Source: Galerina marginata
Lineage: Eukaryota; Basidiomycota; Agaricomycetes; Agaricales; Galerinaceae
DNA length: 64,000 bases
NCBI GenBank assembly: GCA_023014335.1
Contig: JAECYW010000032.1
Coordinates: 471,315 to 535,314 of the forward strand
Direction: 5' to 3'
A program made the translations under genes and the position numbers. The notes below the pieces were generated by a model that did not search any database, had not been told where the DNA came from, and saw nothing but the letters and a program-made list of their open reading frames with translations. Shown piece after piece: positions 48,492-62,902 of this stretch (positions are counted from its first letter, which is position 1; each line of letters opens with the position of its first letter).

Positions 48492-51369
48492 TAATAATCT
48501 AAGTCGTCAACTAGTCCTGCTAGTTGTGTTACACGTAACAACTCCCATGGTAACAGACGGTAACAGATTCCTGAGAGTTTAATAATCTAAGTCTTCAATA
48601 ACACCTTGTTATTTGTTCCGTTCCGGGGAACAGCTTTTCAGTGACGGGAACACAATGGGAACAGATTTCTTTAATAATATAAGTTGTCAATAACGAGGGG
48701 TTATTGAGTTACCCGTAACAACTCCCACGGTAACAGACGGTAACAGATTCCTGAGAGTTGAATAATATAAGTCATCAACTGGTACTACCAGTTTGTTCCT
48801 GTTTTCGGGAACAGCTTTTCAGTGACGGGAACACAACGGGAACAGATCTTTGGGTTCAATGGAACTTAGGGTTCCCTATGAGAACACGCAACATTTATCC
48901 TTTTTTTCTTTTCTTGGCTTCTGTAATTACTCAGCTGACCAACACGCTGATCAACATCTGCATGTTTTGTGAAACCAACAGCTTGATTCACATGTCTGTT
49001 CAATCTGAGATATCAGGGAGGGAAATTCAACAAGAATGCTTAGGCAACGCCTAAGCTGAAACCCTTGGCTTTTTTTTAAAAACTCCATCAAAAAGCCTTG
49101 CCGAGTCCGCACTTGCATACAGGTTGCCGGCGGTCGTCATCGGTTAGGTTCTGTTGTACAATTGCATTGGGAAAAAAACAAGTTGCGTCTACAAAAATAA
49201 ATAGGGCCCGACCAAAGACTGATATTCCGCACTGTCATTGGGAAACACGTATGTGGTGCAACTATAAGTGAAATGGTGAAACTGAACTCAATCGTAGTGA
49301 TTCATTTGCTTTTAGAACTAAGTATATCTCCAGGTATCTCTGAAAGTATCCAACGTTAATCCGACTTGCTCTGTTTACTGTCATTTATATCAAAGTTCCA
49401 TGGAACCAAAGACTTTTGATACTGCCTCCAGCTTCTGTTGGGTGGACTGGGTATGGGTATGAACCTTGCTTTTAGAGTCATCGACCTTTTGGAGCATCAA
49501 AATTGGAACGAAATTTCAACATCTTGTAATCACTCTTCCCGACACGTCAACCAACAAGCTTTAATAATCTAAGTCGTGAAGCAGCAGTGCTTATTGCATG
49601 CCGGCATATATGCCACTGGCATCATATGACATGTCAAAAAAGTCTTACATTGAATGTAAATTCTGAAGCAGTTGGCGACAGTCACAACAAGGACTCCTTG
49701 TTTAATAGTGCTCTTGCCATCAAGAATCTCCAATCTGCATGTTCCGTGAAACTTGCGGATGCTACTGCTATTAAAAATCATAGACTTGGTGACAGTTCAC
49801 GTGGAAAGCTATTAATGGTCAAAAAAACATATGGCAATGATATCTGAAAGTTCCATGACATCTGTAAATTCCCGTCAGATGTCAGAGTCATTGATACTAT
49901 CAGTAACTTGCATACTGCAGTTTATAATCAACTTGGTGAATCAGAATGCTTAGGCAACGCCTAAGCTGAGACCCTTGAATTTTCTATTGAAATCTCATCA
50001 AAAACCTTGCCGAGTCCGCACTTGCATACAGGTCACCGGCGGTCGTCATCGGTTAGGTTCTGTTGTACAATTGCGTTAAGAAAAAACAAGTTGCGTCTAC
50101 AAAATAAATAGGGCCTAACCAAAGACTGATATTCCGCACCCTCACCAAGAAACACGTGTGTCATCCATAAGTTCCATGAAACCTGTAGATCCACGTCAGA
50201 TGTCTACTTGGTCAAAGTATTGATCAAAAATTGTGTTAGAATGCTTGAGTGAATTCTGTTGAACTCCCGCAAACAGACCAGTGACTTTACGATGATTATG
50301 TAATCACTTTCCCCTTTGATATCTTCACTCCTGCGGGACAATCCTTGACTCGAGTCCTTCTTCCGAACCATCAAGTGAATTCCCGCAAACAAGTGAATTG
50401 ACTTTATGTGGACGTGAGTTGTGTTTAAAGACTGATTTCTAAGTTCTGTGGAACCTACAGTTGATTGGCAAGCAAGTTCTGTTGTACTCCCGCAAACAGT
50501 GAATGTCTTCACTCTGAGTGCGTTGAAATTGCGTCTACAGGGCAGAATTAAATACTGATACCAGGAAATAAGTTCTGTTGATACCAAGTCTGTAGATCCA
50601 TGTCAGGTCAGAGTATTTGTATTAGAGTCTTCCTTTCCTTTGGTGATATACTTTCACAACTAGGACTCCTAGTTTGATGGCGATGGCACCATCAAAATAA
50701 AGCAATATTCATGTTCCATGACACTTGCAGATCACTTTGCCATCAAACATTTTTTTTATCTCTTCGTTTCAAGCAACATCCAGATCTCTCTGCCATCGCA
50801 TTGATGGCGCCATCATCACAAAAACAGGTTCCAAAGTACTTGCAGATTACTTTGCCATCGGGATCCATCAAATAAACAGGTTCTGATATTCTGCATCTTC
50901 ATCAGGAAATGCGTGTGATCTGGAAGTTCCATGACACCTGTAGATCTACGTGAGTCATTGGTACATAAGAGTGCTTAGGCAACGCCTAAGCTGAGACCCT
51001 TGGCTTTTTAAATTGAAAACCCATCAAAAACCTTGCCGAGTCCGCACTTGCGTCCAGGTGGCCGGCGGTCGTCATCGGTTAGGTTCTGTTGTACAATTGC
51101 GTTGGGAAAAAAACAAGTTGCATCTAGAAAAATAAATAAGGCCCAACCAAAGACTGATATTCCGCACCCTTACCAGGAAACGCGTGTGTCATCCGTAAGT
51201 TCCATGAAACCTGTAGATCCACGTCAGTTGATCAAAAATTGTATTAGAGTATTCTCTATGTAATCAATTTCCCATTTGAGTCCTTCTTCCCAAGTTCTGT
51301 AGAACCATCAGTTATTGGCGAGCAAATTCTATTGGACTCCCGCAAACAAGTGAATTGACTTTACGTGGA
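48492..51369. repeat. array unit 11 (begins at module S4)
   Basis: Same as unit 8, G variant. Confidence 0.95.
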
Positions 51370-53317
51370 TAATAATCTAAGTCGTCAACTGGTACTACCA
51401 GTTTGTTCCCGTTCCCGGGAACAGCTTTTCAGTGACGGGAACACAATGGGAACAGAATTATGGGTTCAGTGGAACATGTGGATGTCTATGGGAACATGTT
51501 TCTAAGTTTTATGGAACCAAAAATTGCTGAGAGGAACAATAACAACAGGTTTACATGTTTTGCACAGTATTATTTACATGACAGGAATACAACAGAAACA
51601 GAATCATAGTCCTAATAATCTAAGTCGTGAAGCAGGGACCCTTATTGCATGCTGGCATAGATGCCAAAGCCCTCATATGATATGTCAAAAATAAAATTAA
51701 AAAGGCACTGGCATCAGCTATATATGTTCCATGGCACTTTGGCATCCAATAACAGTGCCAAAAAGATTAATTGAACTCGCTTTGGCATCTGATACATAAG
51801 ATTCACAAAACCAAACAGATCTAATAATCTAAGTCATCAACTAGTCCTGCTAGTTGTGTTAAACGTAACAACTCCCACGGTAACAGATTCCTTAATAATC
51901 TAAGTCGTCAACTAGTCCTGCTAGTTGTGTTACACGTAACAACTCCCATGGTAACAGACGGTAACAGATTCCTGAGAGTTTAATAATCTAAGTCTTCAAT
52001 AACACCTTGTTATTTGTTCCGTTCCGGGGAACAGCTTTTCAGTGACGGGAACACAATGGGAACAGATTTCTTTAATAATATAAGTTGTCAATAACGAGGG
52101 GTTATTGAGTTACCCGTAACAACTCCCACGGTAACAGACGGTAACAGATTCCTGAGAGTTGAATAATATAAGTCATCAACTGGTACTACCAGTTTGTTCC
52201 TGTTTTCGGGAACAGCTTTTCAGTGACGGGAACACAACGGGAACAGATCTTTGGGTTCAATGGAACTTAGGGTTCCCTATGAGAACACGCAACATTTATC
52301 CTTTTTTTCTTTTCTTGGCTTCTGTAATTACTCAGCTGACCAACACGCTGATCAACATCTGCATGTTTTGTGAAACCAACAGCTTGATTCACATGTCTGT
52401 TCAATCTGAGATATCAGGGAGGGAAATTCAACAAGAATGCTTAGGCAACGCCTAAGCTAAAACCCTTGGCTTTTTTTTAAAAACTCCATCAAAAAGCCTT
52501 GCCGAGTCCGCACTTGCATACAGGTTGCCGGCGGTCGTCATCGGTTAGGTTCTGTTGTACAATTGCATTGGGAAAAAAACAAGTTGCGTCTACAAAAATA
52601 AATAGGGCCCGACCAAAGACTGATATTCCGCACTGTCATTGGGAAACACGTATGTGGTGCAACTATAAGTGAAATGGTGAAACTGAACTCAATCGTAGTG
52701 ATTCATTTGCTTTTAGAACTAAGTATATCTCCAGGTATCTCTGAAAGTATCCAACGTTAATCCGACTTGCTCTGTTTACTGTCATTTATATCAAAGTTCC
52801 ATGGAACCAAAGACTTTTGATACTGCCTCCAGCTTCTGTTGGGTGGACTGGGTATGGGTATGAACCTTGCTTTTAGAGTCATCGACCTTTTGGAGCATCA
52901 AAATTGGAACGAAATTTCAACATCTTGTAATCACTCTTCCCGACACGTCAACCAACAAGCTTTAATAATCTAAGTCGTGAAGCAGCAGTGCTTATTGCAT
53001 GCCGGCATATATGCCACTGGCATCATATGACATGTCAAAAAAGTCTTACATTGAATGTAAATTCTGAAGCAGTTGGCGACAGTCACAACAAGGACTCCTT
53101 GTTTAATAGTGCTCTTGCCATCAAGAATCTCCAATCTGCATGTTCCGTGAAACTTGCGGATGCTACTGCTATTAAAAATCATAGACTTGGTGACAGTTCA
53201 CGTGGAAAGCTATTAATGGTCAAAAAAACATATGGCAATGATATCTGAAAGTTCCATGACATCTGTAAATTCCCGTCAGATGTCAGAGTCATTGATACTA
53301 TCAGTAACTTGCATACT
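51370..53317. repeat. array unit 12 (truncated before segment X)
   Basis: Same as unit 7, A variant. Units 10-11 and 12-13 form two adjacent copies of a 5082-bp higher-order repeat. Confidence 0.95.
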
Positions 53318-53573
53318 AGCCCTATGGACGCGTATGAAAAATCCTTCGTTTCAGACCACCAAAGGCGTGGGAAATAAAATAATCTGATCGGAGATTCAAA
53401 TTTCTTGGCATCAAATACCCCCCCTCAACATTTTACATCGAGAGAATCCGTCCAGTATAGCCCAAGATATGGCTATTACAGTTTTTTTGTCCTCCATTTT
53501 GTCCTCCATATTTGTCCTCCGTTTTCCGCCATTTCCGTCCTTTGTCCGCCCTGTCCTTCCCGGAAGGACGTCC
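53318..53573. repeat. segment X, copy 3
   Basis: Same 256-bp segment and junctions. Confidence 0.9.
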
Positions 53574-56451
53574 TAATAATCTAAGTCGTCAACTAGTCCT
53601 GCTAGTTGTGTTACACGTAACAACTCCCATGGTAACAGACGGTAACAGATTCCTGAGAGTTTAATAATCTAAGTCTTCAATAACACCTTGTTATTTGTTC
53701 CGTTCCGGGGAACAGCTTTTCAGTGACGGGAACACAATGGGAACAGATTTCTTTAATAATATAAGTTGTCAATAACGAGGGGTTATTGAGTTACCCGTAA
53801 CAACTCCCACGGTAACAGACGGTAACAGATTCCTGAGAGTTGAATAATATAAGTCATCAACTGGTACTACCAGTTTGTTCCTGTTTTCGGGAACAGCTTT
53901 TCAGTGACGGGAACACAACGGGAACAGATCTTTGGGTTCAATGGAACTTAGGGTTCCCTATGAGAACACGCAACATTTATCCTTTTTTTCTTTTCTTGGC
54001 TTCTGTAATTACTCAGCTGACCAACACGCTGATCAACATCTGCATGTTTTGTGAAACCAACAGCTTGATTCACATGTCTGTTCAATCTGAGATATCAGGG
54101 AGGGAAATTCAACAAGAATGCTTAGGCAACGCCTAAGCTGAAACCCTTGGCTTTTTTTTAAAAACTCCATCAAAAAGCCTTGCCGAGTCCGCACTTGCAT
54201 ACAGGTTGCCGGCGGTCGTCATCGGTTAGGTTCTGTTGTACAATTGCATTGGGAAAAAAACAAGTTGCGTCTACAAAAATAAATAGGGCCCGACCAAAGA
54301 CTGATATTCCGCACTGTCATTGGGAAACACGTATGTGGTGCAACTATAAGTGAAATGGTGAAACTGAACTCAATCGTAGTGATTCATTTGCTTTTAGAAC
54401 TAAGTATATCTCCAGGTATCTCTGAAAGTATCCAACGTTAATCCGACTTGCTCTGTTTACTGTCATTTATATCAAAGTTCCATGGAACCAAAGACTTTTG
54501 ATACTGCCTCCAGCTTCTGTTGGGTGGACTGGGTATGGGTATGAACCTTGCTTTTAGAGTCATCGACCTTTTGGAGCATCAAAATTGGAACGAAATTTCA
54601 ACATCTTGTAATCACTCTTCCCGACACGTCAACCAACAAGCTTTAATAATCTAAGTCGTGAAGCAGCAGTGCTTATTGCATGCCGGCATATATGCCACTG
54701 GCATCATATGACATGTCAAAAAAGTCTTACATTGAATGTAAATTCTGAAGCAGTTGGCGACAGTCACAACAAGGACTCCTTGTTTAATAGTGCTCTTGCC
54801 ATCAAGAATCTCCAATCTGCATGTTCCGTGAAACTTGCGGATGCTACTGCTATTAAAAATCATAGACTTGGTGACAGTTCACGTGGAAAGCTATTAATGG
54901 TCAAAAAAACATATGGCAATGATATCTGAAAGTTCCATGACATCTGTAAATTCCCGTCAGATGTCAGAGTCATTGATACTATCAGTAACTTGCATACTGC
55001 AGTTTATAATCAACTTGGTGAATCAGAATGCTTAGGCAACGCCTAAGCTGAGACCCTTGAATTTTCTATTGAAATCTCATCAAAAACCTTGCCGAGTCCG
55101 CACTTGCATACAGGTCACCGGCGGTCGTCATCGGTTAGGTTCTGTTGTACAATTGCGTTAAGAAAAAACAAGTTGCGTCTACAAAATAAATAGGGCCTAA
55201 CCAAAGACTGATATTCCGCACCCTCACCAAGAAACACGTGTGTCATCCATAAGTTCCATGAAACCTGTAGATCCACGTCAGATGTCTACTTGGTCAAAGT
55301 ATTGATCAAAAATTGTGTTAGAATGCTTGAGTGAATTCTGTTGAACTCCCGCAAACAGACCAGTGACTTTACGATGATTATGTAATCACTTTCCCCTTTG
55401 ATATCTTCACTCCTGCGGGACAATCCTTGACTCGAGTCCTTCTTCCGAACCATCAAGTGAATTCCCGCAAACAAGTGAATTGACTTTATGTGGACGTGAG
55501 TTGTGTTTAAAGACTGATTTCTAAGTTCTGTGGAACCTACAGTTGATTGGCAAGCAAGTTCTGTTGTACTCCCGCAAACAGTGAATGTCTTCACTCTGAG
55601 TGCGTTGAAATTGCGTCTACAGGGCAGAATTAAATACTGATACCAGGAAATAAGTTCTGTTGATACCAAGTCTGTAGATCCATGTCAGGTCAGAGTATTT
55701 GTATTAGAGTCTTCCTTTCCTTTGGTGATATACTTTCACAACTAGGACTCCTAGTTTGATGGCGATGGCACCATCAAAATAAAGCAATATTCATGTTCCA
55801 TGACACTTGCAGATCACTTTGCCATCAAACATTTTTTTTATCTCTTCGTTTCAAGCAACATCCAGATCTCTCTGCCATCGCATTGATGGCGCCATCATCA
55901 CAAAAACAGGTTCCAAAGTACTTGCAGATTACTTTGCCATCGGGATCCATCAAATAAACAGGTTCTGATATTCTGCATCTTCATCAGGAAATGCGTGTGA
56001 TCTGGAAGTTCCATGACACCTGTAGATCTACGTGAGTCATTGGTACATAAGAGTGCTTAGGCAACGCCTAAGCTGAGACCCTTGGCTTTTTAAATTGAAA
56101 ACCCATCAAAAACCTTGCCGAGTCCGCACTTGCGTCCAGGTGGCCGGCGGTCGTCATCGGTTAGGTTCTGTTGTACAATTGCGTTGGGAAAAAAACAAGT
56201 TGCATCTAGAAAAATAAATAAGGCCCAACCAAAGACTGATATTCCGCACCCTTACCAGGAAACGCGTGTGTCATCCGTAAGTTCCATGAAACCTGTAGAT
56301 CCACGTCAGTTGATCAAAAATTGTATTAGAGTATTCTCTATGTAATCAATTTCCCATTTGAGTCCTTCTTCCCAAGTTCTGTAGAACCATCAGTTATTGG
56401 CGAGCAAATTCTATTGGACTCCCGCAAACAAGTGAATTGACTTTACGTGGA
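53574..56451. repeat. array unit 13 (begins at module S4)
   Basis: Same as unit 8, G variant. Confidence 0.95.
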
Positions 56452-58398
56452 TAATAATCTAAGTCGTCAACTGGTACTACCAGTTTGTTCCCGTTCCCGG
56501 GAACAGCTTTTCAGTGACGGGAACACAATGGGAACAGAATTATGGGTTCAGTGGAACATGTGGATGTCTATGGGAACATGTTTCTAAGTTTTATGGAACC
56601 AAAAATTGCTGAGAGGAACAATAACAACAGGTTTACATGTTTTGCACAGTATTATTTACATGACAGGAATACAACAGAAACAGAATCATAGTCCTAATAA
56701 TCTAAGTCGTGAAGCAGGGACCCTTATTGCATGCTGGCATAGATGCCAAAGCCCTCATATGATATGTCAAAAATAAAATTAAAAAGGCACTGGCATCAGC
56801 TATATATGTTCCATGGCACTTTGGCATCCAATAACAGTGCCAAAAAGATTAATTGAACTCGCTTTGGCATCTGATACATAAGATTCACAAAACCAAACAG
56901 ATCTAATAATCTAAGTCATCAACTAGTCCTGCTAGTTGTGTTAAACGTAACAACTCCCACGGTAACAGATTCCTTAATAATCTAAGTCGTCAACTAGTCC
57001 TGCTAGTTGTGTTACACGTAACAACTCCCATGGTAACAGACGGTAACAGATTCCTGAGAGTTTAATAATCTAAGTCTTCAATAACACCTTGTTATTTGTT
57101 CCGTTCCGGGGAACAGCTTTTCAGTGACGGGAACACAATGGGAACAGATTTCTTTAATAATATAAGTTGTCAATAACGAGGGGTTATTGAGTTACCCGTA
57201 ACAACTCCCACGGTAACAGACGGTAACAGATTCCTGAGAGTTGAATAATATAAGTCATCAACTGGTACTACCAGTTTGTTCCTGTTTTCGGGAACAGCTT
57301 TTCAGTGACGGGAACACAACGGGAACAGATCTTTGGGTTCAATGGAACTTAGGGTTCCCTATGAGAACACGCAACATTTATCCTTTTTTTCTTTTCTTGG
57401 CTTCTGTAATTACTCAGCTGACCAACACGCTGATCAACATCTGCATGTTTTGTGAAACCAACAGCTTGATTCACATGTCTGTTCAATCTGAGATATCAGG
57501 GAGGGAAATTCAACAAGAATGCTTAGGCAACGCCTAAGCTAAAACCCTTGGCTTTTTTTTAAAAACTCCATCAAAAAGCCTTGCCGAGTCCGCACTTGCA
57601 TACAGGTTGCCGGCGGTCGTCATCGGTTAGGTTCTGTTGTACAATTGCATTGGGAAAAAAACAAGTTGCGTCTACAAAAATAAATAGGGCCCGACCAAAG
57701 ACTGATATTCCGCACTGTCATTGGGAAACACGTATGTGGTGCAACTATAAGTGAAATGGTGAAACTGAACTCAATCGTAGTGATTCATTTGCTTTTAGAA
57801 CTAAGTATATCTCCAGGTATCTCTGAAAGTATCCAACGTTAATCCGACTTGCTCTGTTTACTGTCATTTATATCAAAGTTCCATGGAACCAAAGACTTTT
57901 GATACTGCCTCCAGCTTCTGTTGGGTGGACTGGGTATGGGTATGAACCTTGCTTTTAGAGTCATCGACCTTTTGGAGCATCAAAATTGGAACGAAATTTC
58001 AACATCTTGTAATCACTCTTCCCGACACGTCAACCAACAAGCTTTAATAATCTAAGTCGTGAAGCAGCAGTGCTTATTGCATGCCGGCATATATGCCACT
58101 GGCATCATATGACATGTCAAAAAAGTCTTACATTGAATGTAAATTCTGAAGCAGTTGGCGACAGTCACAACAAGGACTCCTTGTTTAATAGTGCTCTTGC
58201 CATCAAGAATCTCCAATCTGCATGTTCCGTGAAACTTGCGGATGCTACTGCTATTAAAAATCATAGACTTGGTGACAGTTCACGTGGAAAGCTATTAATG
58301 GTCAAAAAACATATGGCAATGATATCTGAAAGTTCCATGACATCTGTAAATTCCCGTCAGATGTCAGAGTCATTGATACTATCAGTAACTTGCATACT
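56452..58398. repeat. array unit 14 (truncated before segment X)
   Basis: Same as unit 7 but one A is missing near 58305, the first of many one-base differences towards the right end. A variant. Confidence 0.93.
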
Positions 58399-58653
58399 AG
58401 CCCTATGGACGCGTATGAAAAATCCTTCGTTTCAGACCACCAAAGGCGTGGGAAATAAAATAATCTGATCGGAGATTCAATTTCTTGGCATCAAATACCC
58501 CCCCTCAACATTTTACATCGAGAGAATCCGTCCAGTATAGCCCAAGATATGGCTATTACAGTTTTTTTGTCCTCCATTTTGTCCTCCATATTTGTCCTCC
58601 GTTTTCCGCCATTTCCGTCCTTTGTCCGCCCTGTCCTTCCCGGAAGGACGTCC
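58399..58653. repeat. segment X, copy 4 (255 bp)
   Basis: Same segment with one A missing near 58478. Confidence 0.9.
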
Positions 58654-61526
58654 TAATAATCTAAGTCGTCAACTAGTCCTGCTAGTTGTGTTACACGTAA
58701 CAACTCCCATGGTAACAGACGGTAACAGATTCCTGAGAGTTTAATAATCTAAGTCTTCAATAACACCTTGTTATTTGTTCCGTTCCGGGGAACAGCTTTT
58801 CAGTGACGGGAACACAATGGGAACAGATTTCTTTAATAATATAAGTTGTCAATAACGAGGGGTTATTGAGTTACCCGTAACAACTCCCACGGTAACAGAC
58901 GGTAACAGATTCCTGAGAGTTGAATAATATAAGTCATCAACTGGTACTACCAGTTTGTTCCTGTTTTCGGGAACAGCTTTCAGTGACGGGAACACAACGG
59001 GAACAGATCTTTGGGTTCAATGGAACTTAGGGTTCCCTATGAGAACACGCAACATTTATCCTTTTTTTCTTTTCTTGGCTTCTGTAATTACTCAGCTGAC
59101 CAACACGCTGATCAACATCTGCATGTTTTGTGAAACCAACAGCTTGATTCACATGTCTGTTCAATCTGAGATATCAGGGAGGGAAATTCAACAAGAATGC
59201 TTAGGCAACGCCTAAGCTGAAACCCTTGGCTTTTTTTAAAAACTCCATCAAAAAGCCTTGCCGAGTCCGCACTTGCATACAGGTTGCCGGCGGTCGTCAT
59301 CGGTTAGGTTCTGTTGTACAATTGCATTGGGAAAAAAACAAGTTGCGTCTACAAAAATAAATAGGGCCCGACCAAAGACTGATATTCCGCACTGTCATTG
59401 GGAAACACGTATGTGGTGCAACTATAAGTGAAATGGTGAAACTGAACTCAATCGTAGTGATTCATTTGCTTTTAGAACTAAGTATATCTCCAGGTATCTC
59501 TGAAAGTATCCAACGTTAATCCGACTTGCTCTGTTTACTGTCATTTATATCAAAGTTCCATGGAACCAAAGACTTTTGATACTGCCTCCAGCTTCTGTTG
59601 GGTGGACTGGGTATGGGTATGAACCTTGCTTTTAGAGTCATCGACCTTTTGGAGCATCAAAATTGGAACGAAATTTCAACATCTTGTAATCACTCTTCCC
59701 GACACGTCAACCAACAAGCTTTAATAATCTAAGTCGTGAAGCAGCAGTGCTTATTGCATGCCGGCATATATGCCACTGGCATCATATGACATGTCAAAAA
59801 AGTCTTACATTGAATGTAAATTCTGAAGCAGTTGGCGACAGTCACAACAAGGACTCCTTGTTTAATAGTGCTCTTGCCATCAAGAATCTCCAATCTGCAT
59901 GTTCCGTGAAACTTGCGGATGCTACTGCTATTAAAAATCATAGACTTGGTGACAGTTCACGTGGAAAGCTATTAATGGTCAAAAAAACATATGGCAATGA
60001 TATCTGAAAGTTCCATGACATCTGTAAATTCCCGTCAGATGTCAGAGTCATTGATACTATCAGTAACTTGCATACTGCAGTTTATAATCAACTTGGTGAA
60101 TCAGAATGCTTAGGCAACGCCTAAGCTGAGACCCTTGAATTTTCTATTGAAATCTCATCAAAAACCTTGCCCGAGTCCGCACTTGCATACAGGTCACCGG
60201 CGGTCGTCATCGGTTAGGTTCTGTTGTACAATTGCGTTAAGAAAAAACAAGTTGCGTCTACAAAATAAATAGGGCCTAACCAAAGACTGATATCCGCACC
60301 CTCACCAAGAAACACGTGTGTCATCCATAAGTTCCATGAAACCTGTAGATCCACGTCAGATGTCTACTTGGTCAAAGTATTGATCAAAAATTGTGTTAGA
60401 ATGCTTGAGTGAATTCTGTTGAACTCCCGCAAACAGACCAGTGACTTTACGATGATTATGTAATCACTTTCCCCTTTGATATCTTCACTCCTGCGGGACA
60501 ATCCTTGACTCGAGTCCTTCTTCCGAACCATCAAGTGAATTCCCGCAAACAAGTGAATTGACTTTATGTGGACGTGAGTTGTGTTTAAAGACTGATTTCT
60601 AAGTTCTGTGGAACCTACAGTTGATTGGCAAGCAAGTTCTGTTGTACTCCCGCAAACAGTGAATGTCTTCACTCTGAGTGCGTTGAAATTGCGTCTACAG
60701 GGCAGAATTAAATACTGATACCAGGAAATAAGTTCGTTGATACCAAGTCTGTAGATCCATGTCAGGTCAGAGTATTTGTATTAGAGTCTTCCTTTCCTTT
60801 GGGATATACTTTCACAACTAGGACTCCTAGTTTGATGGCGATGGCACCATCAAAATAAGCAATATTCATGTTCCATGACACTTGCAGATCACTTTGCCAT
60901 CAAACATTTTTTTTATCTCTTCGTTTCAAGCAACATCCAGATCTCTCTGCCATCGCATTGATGGCGCCATCATCACAAAAACAGGTTCCAAAGTACTTGC
61001 AGATTACTTTGCCATCGGGATCCATCAAATAAACAGGTTCTGATATTCTGCATCTTCATCAGGAAATGCGTGTGATCTGGAAGTTCCATGACACCTGTAG
61101 ATCTACGTGAGTCATTGGTACATAAGAGTGCTTAGGCAACGCCTAAGCTGAGACCCTTGGCTTTTTAAATTGAAAACCCATCAAAAACCTTGCCGAGTCC
61201 GCACTTGCGTCCAGGTGGCCGGCGGTCGTCATCGGTTAGGTTCTGTTGTACAATTGCGTTGGGAAAAAAACAAGTTGCATCTAGAAAAATAAATAAGGCC
61301 CAACCAAAGACTGATATTCCGCACCCTTACCAGGAAACGCGTGTGTCATCCGTAAGTTCCATGAAACCTGTAGATCCACGTCAGTTGATCAAAAATTGTA
61401 TTAGAGTATTCTCTATGTAATCAATTTCCCATTTGAGTCCTTCTTCCCAAGTTCTGTAGAACCATCAGTTATTGGCGAGCAAATTCTATTGGACTCCCGC
61501 AAACAAGTGAATTGACTTTACGTGGA
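58654..61526. repeat. array unit 15 (begins at module S4)
   Basis: Same as unit 8 with several one-base insertions and deletions. G variant. Confidence 0.92.
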
Positions 61527-62902
61527 TAATAATCTAAGTCGTCAACTGGTACTACCAGTTTGTTCCCGTTCCCGGGAACAGCTTTTCAGTGACGGGAACA
61601 CAATGGAACAGAATTATGGGTTCAGTGGAACATGTGGATGTCTATGGGAACATGTTTCTAAGTTTTATGGGAACCAAAATTGCTGAGAGGAACAATAACA
61701 ACAGGTTTACATGTTTTGCACAGTATTATTTACATGACAGGAATACAACAGAAACAGAATCATAGTCCTAATAATCTAAGTCGTGAAGCAGGGACCCTTA
61801 TTGCATGCTGGCATAGATGCCAAAGCCCTCATATGATATGTCAAAAATAAAATTAAAAAGGCACTGGCATCAGCTATATATGTTCCATGGCACTTTGGCA
61901 TCCAATAACAGTGCCAAAAAGATTAATTGAACTCGCTTTGGCATCTGATACATAAGATTCACAAAACCAAACAGATCTAATAATCTAAGTCATCAACTAG
62001 TCCTGCTAGTTGTGTTAAACGTAACAACTCCCACGGTAACAGATTCCTTAATAATCTAAGTCGTCAACTAGTCCTGCTAGTTTGTTACACGTAACACACT
62101 CCCATGGTAACAGACGGTAACAGATTCCTGAGAGTTTAATAATCTAAGTCTTCAATAACACCTTGTTATTTGTTCCGTTCCGGGGAACAGCTTTTCAGTG
62201 ACGGGAACACAATGGGAACAGATTTCTTTAATAATATAAGTTGTCAATAACGAGGGTTATTGAGTTACCCGTAACAACTCCCACGGTAACAGACGGTAAC
62301 AGATTCCTGAGAGTTGAATATATAAGTCATCAACTGGTACTACCAGTTTGTTCCTGTTTTCGGGAACAGCTTTTCAGTGACGGGAACACAACGGGAACAG
62401 ATCTTTGGGTTCAATGGAACTTAGGGTTCCCTATGAGAACACGCAACATTTATCCTTTTTTTCTTTTCTTGGCTTCTGTAATTACTCAGCTGACCAACAC
62501 GCTGATCAACATCTGCATGTTTTGTGAAACCAACAGCTTGATTCACATGTCTGTTCAATCTGAGATATCAGGGAGGGAAATTCAAACAAGATGCTTAGGC
62601 AACGCCTAAGCTAAAACCCTTGGCTTTTTTTTAAAACTCCATCAAAAAGCCTTGCCGAGTCCGCACTTGCATACAGGTTGCCGGCGGTCGTCATCGGTTA
62701 GGTTCTGTTGTACAATTGCATTGGGAAAAAACAAGTTGCGTCTACAAAAATAAATAGGGCCCGACCAAACTGATATTCCGCACTGTCATTGGGAAACACG
62801 TATGTGGTGCAACTATAAGTGAAATGGTGAAACTGAACTCAATCGTAGTGATTCATTTGCTTTTAGAACTAAGTATATCTCCAGGTATCTCTGAAAGTAT
62901 CC
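61527..62902. repeat. array unit 16 (3'-truncated in module S7)
   Basis: Ends after GAAAGTATCC, a truncation point used nowhere else in the window, then a new start follows (with one base missing in its motif). A variant, many small indels. Confidence 0.9.
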
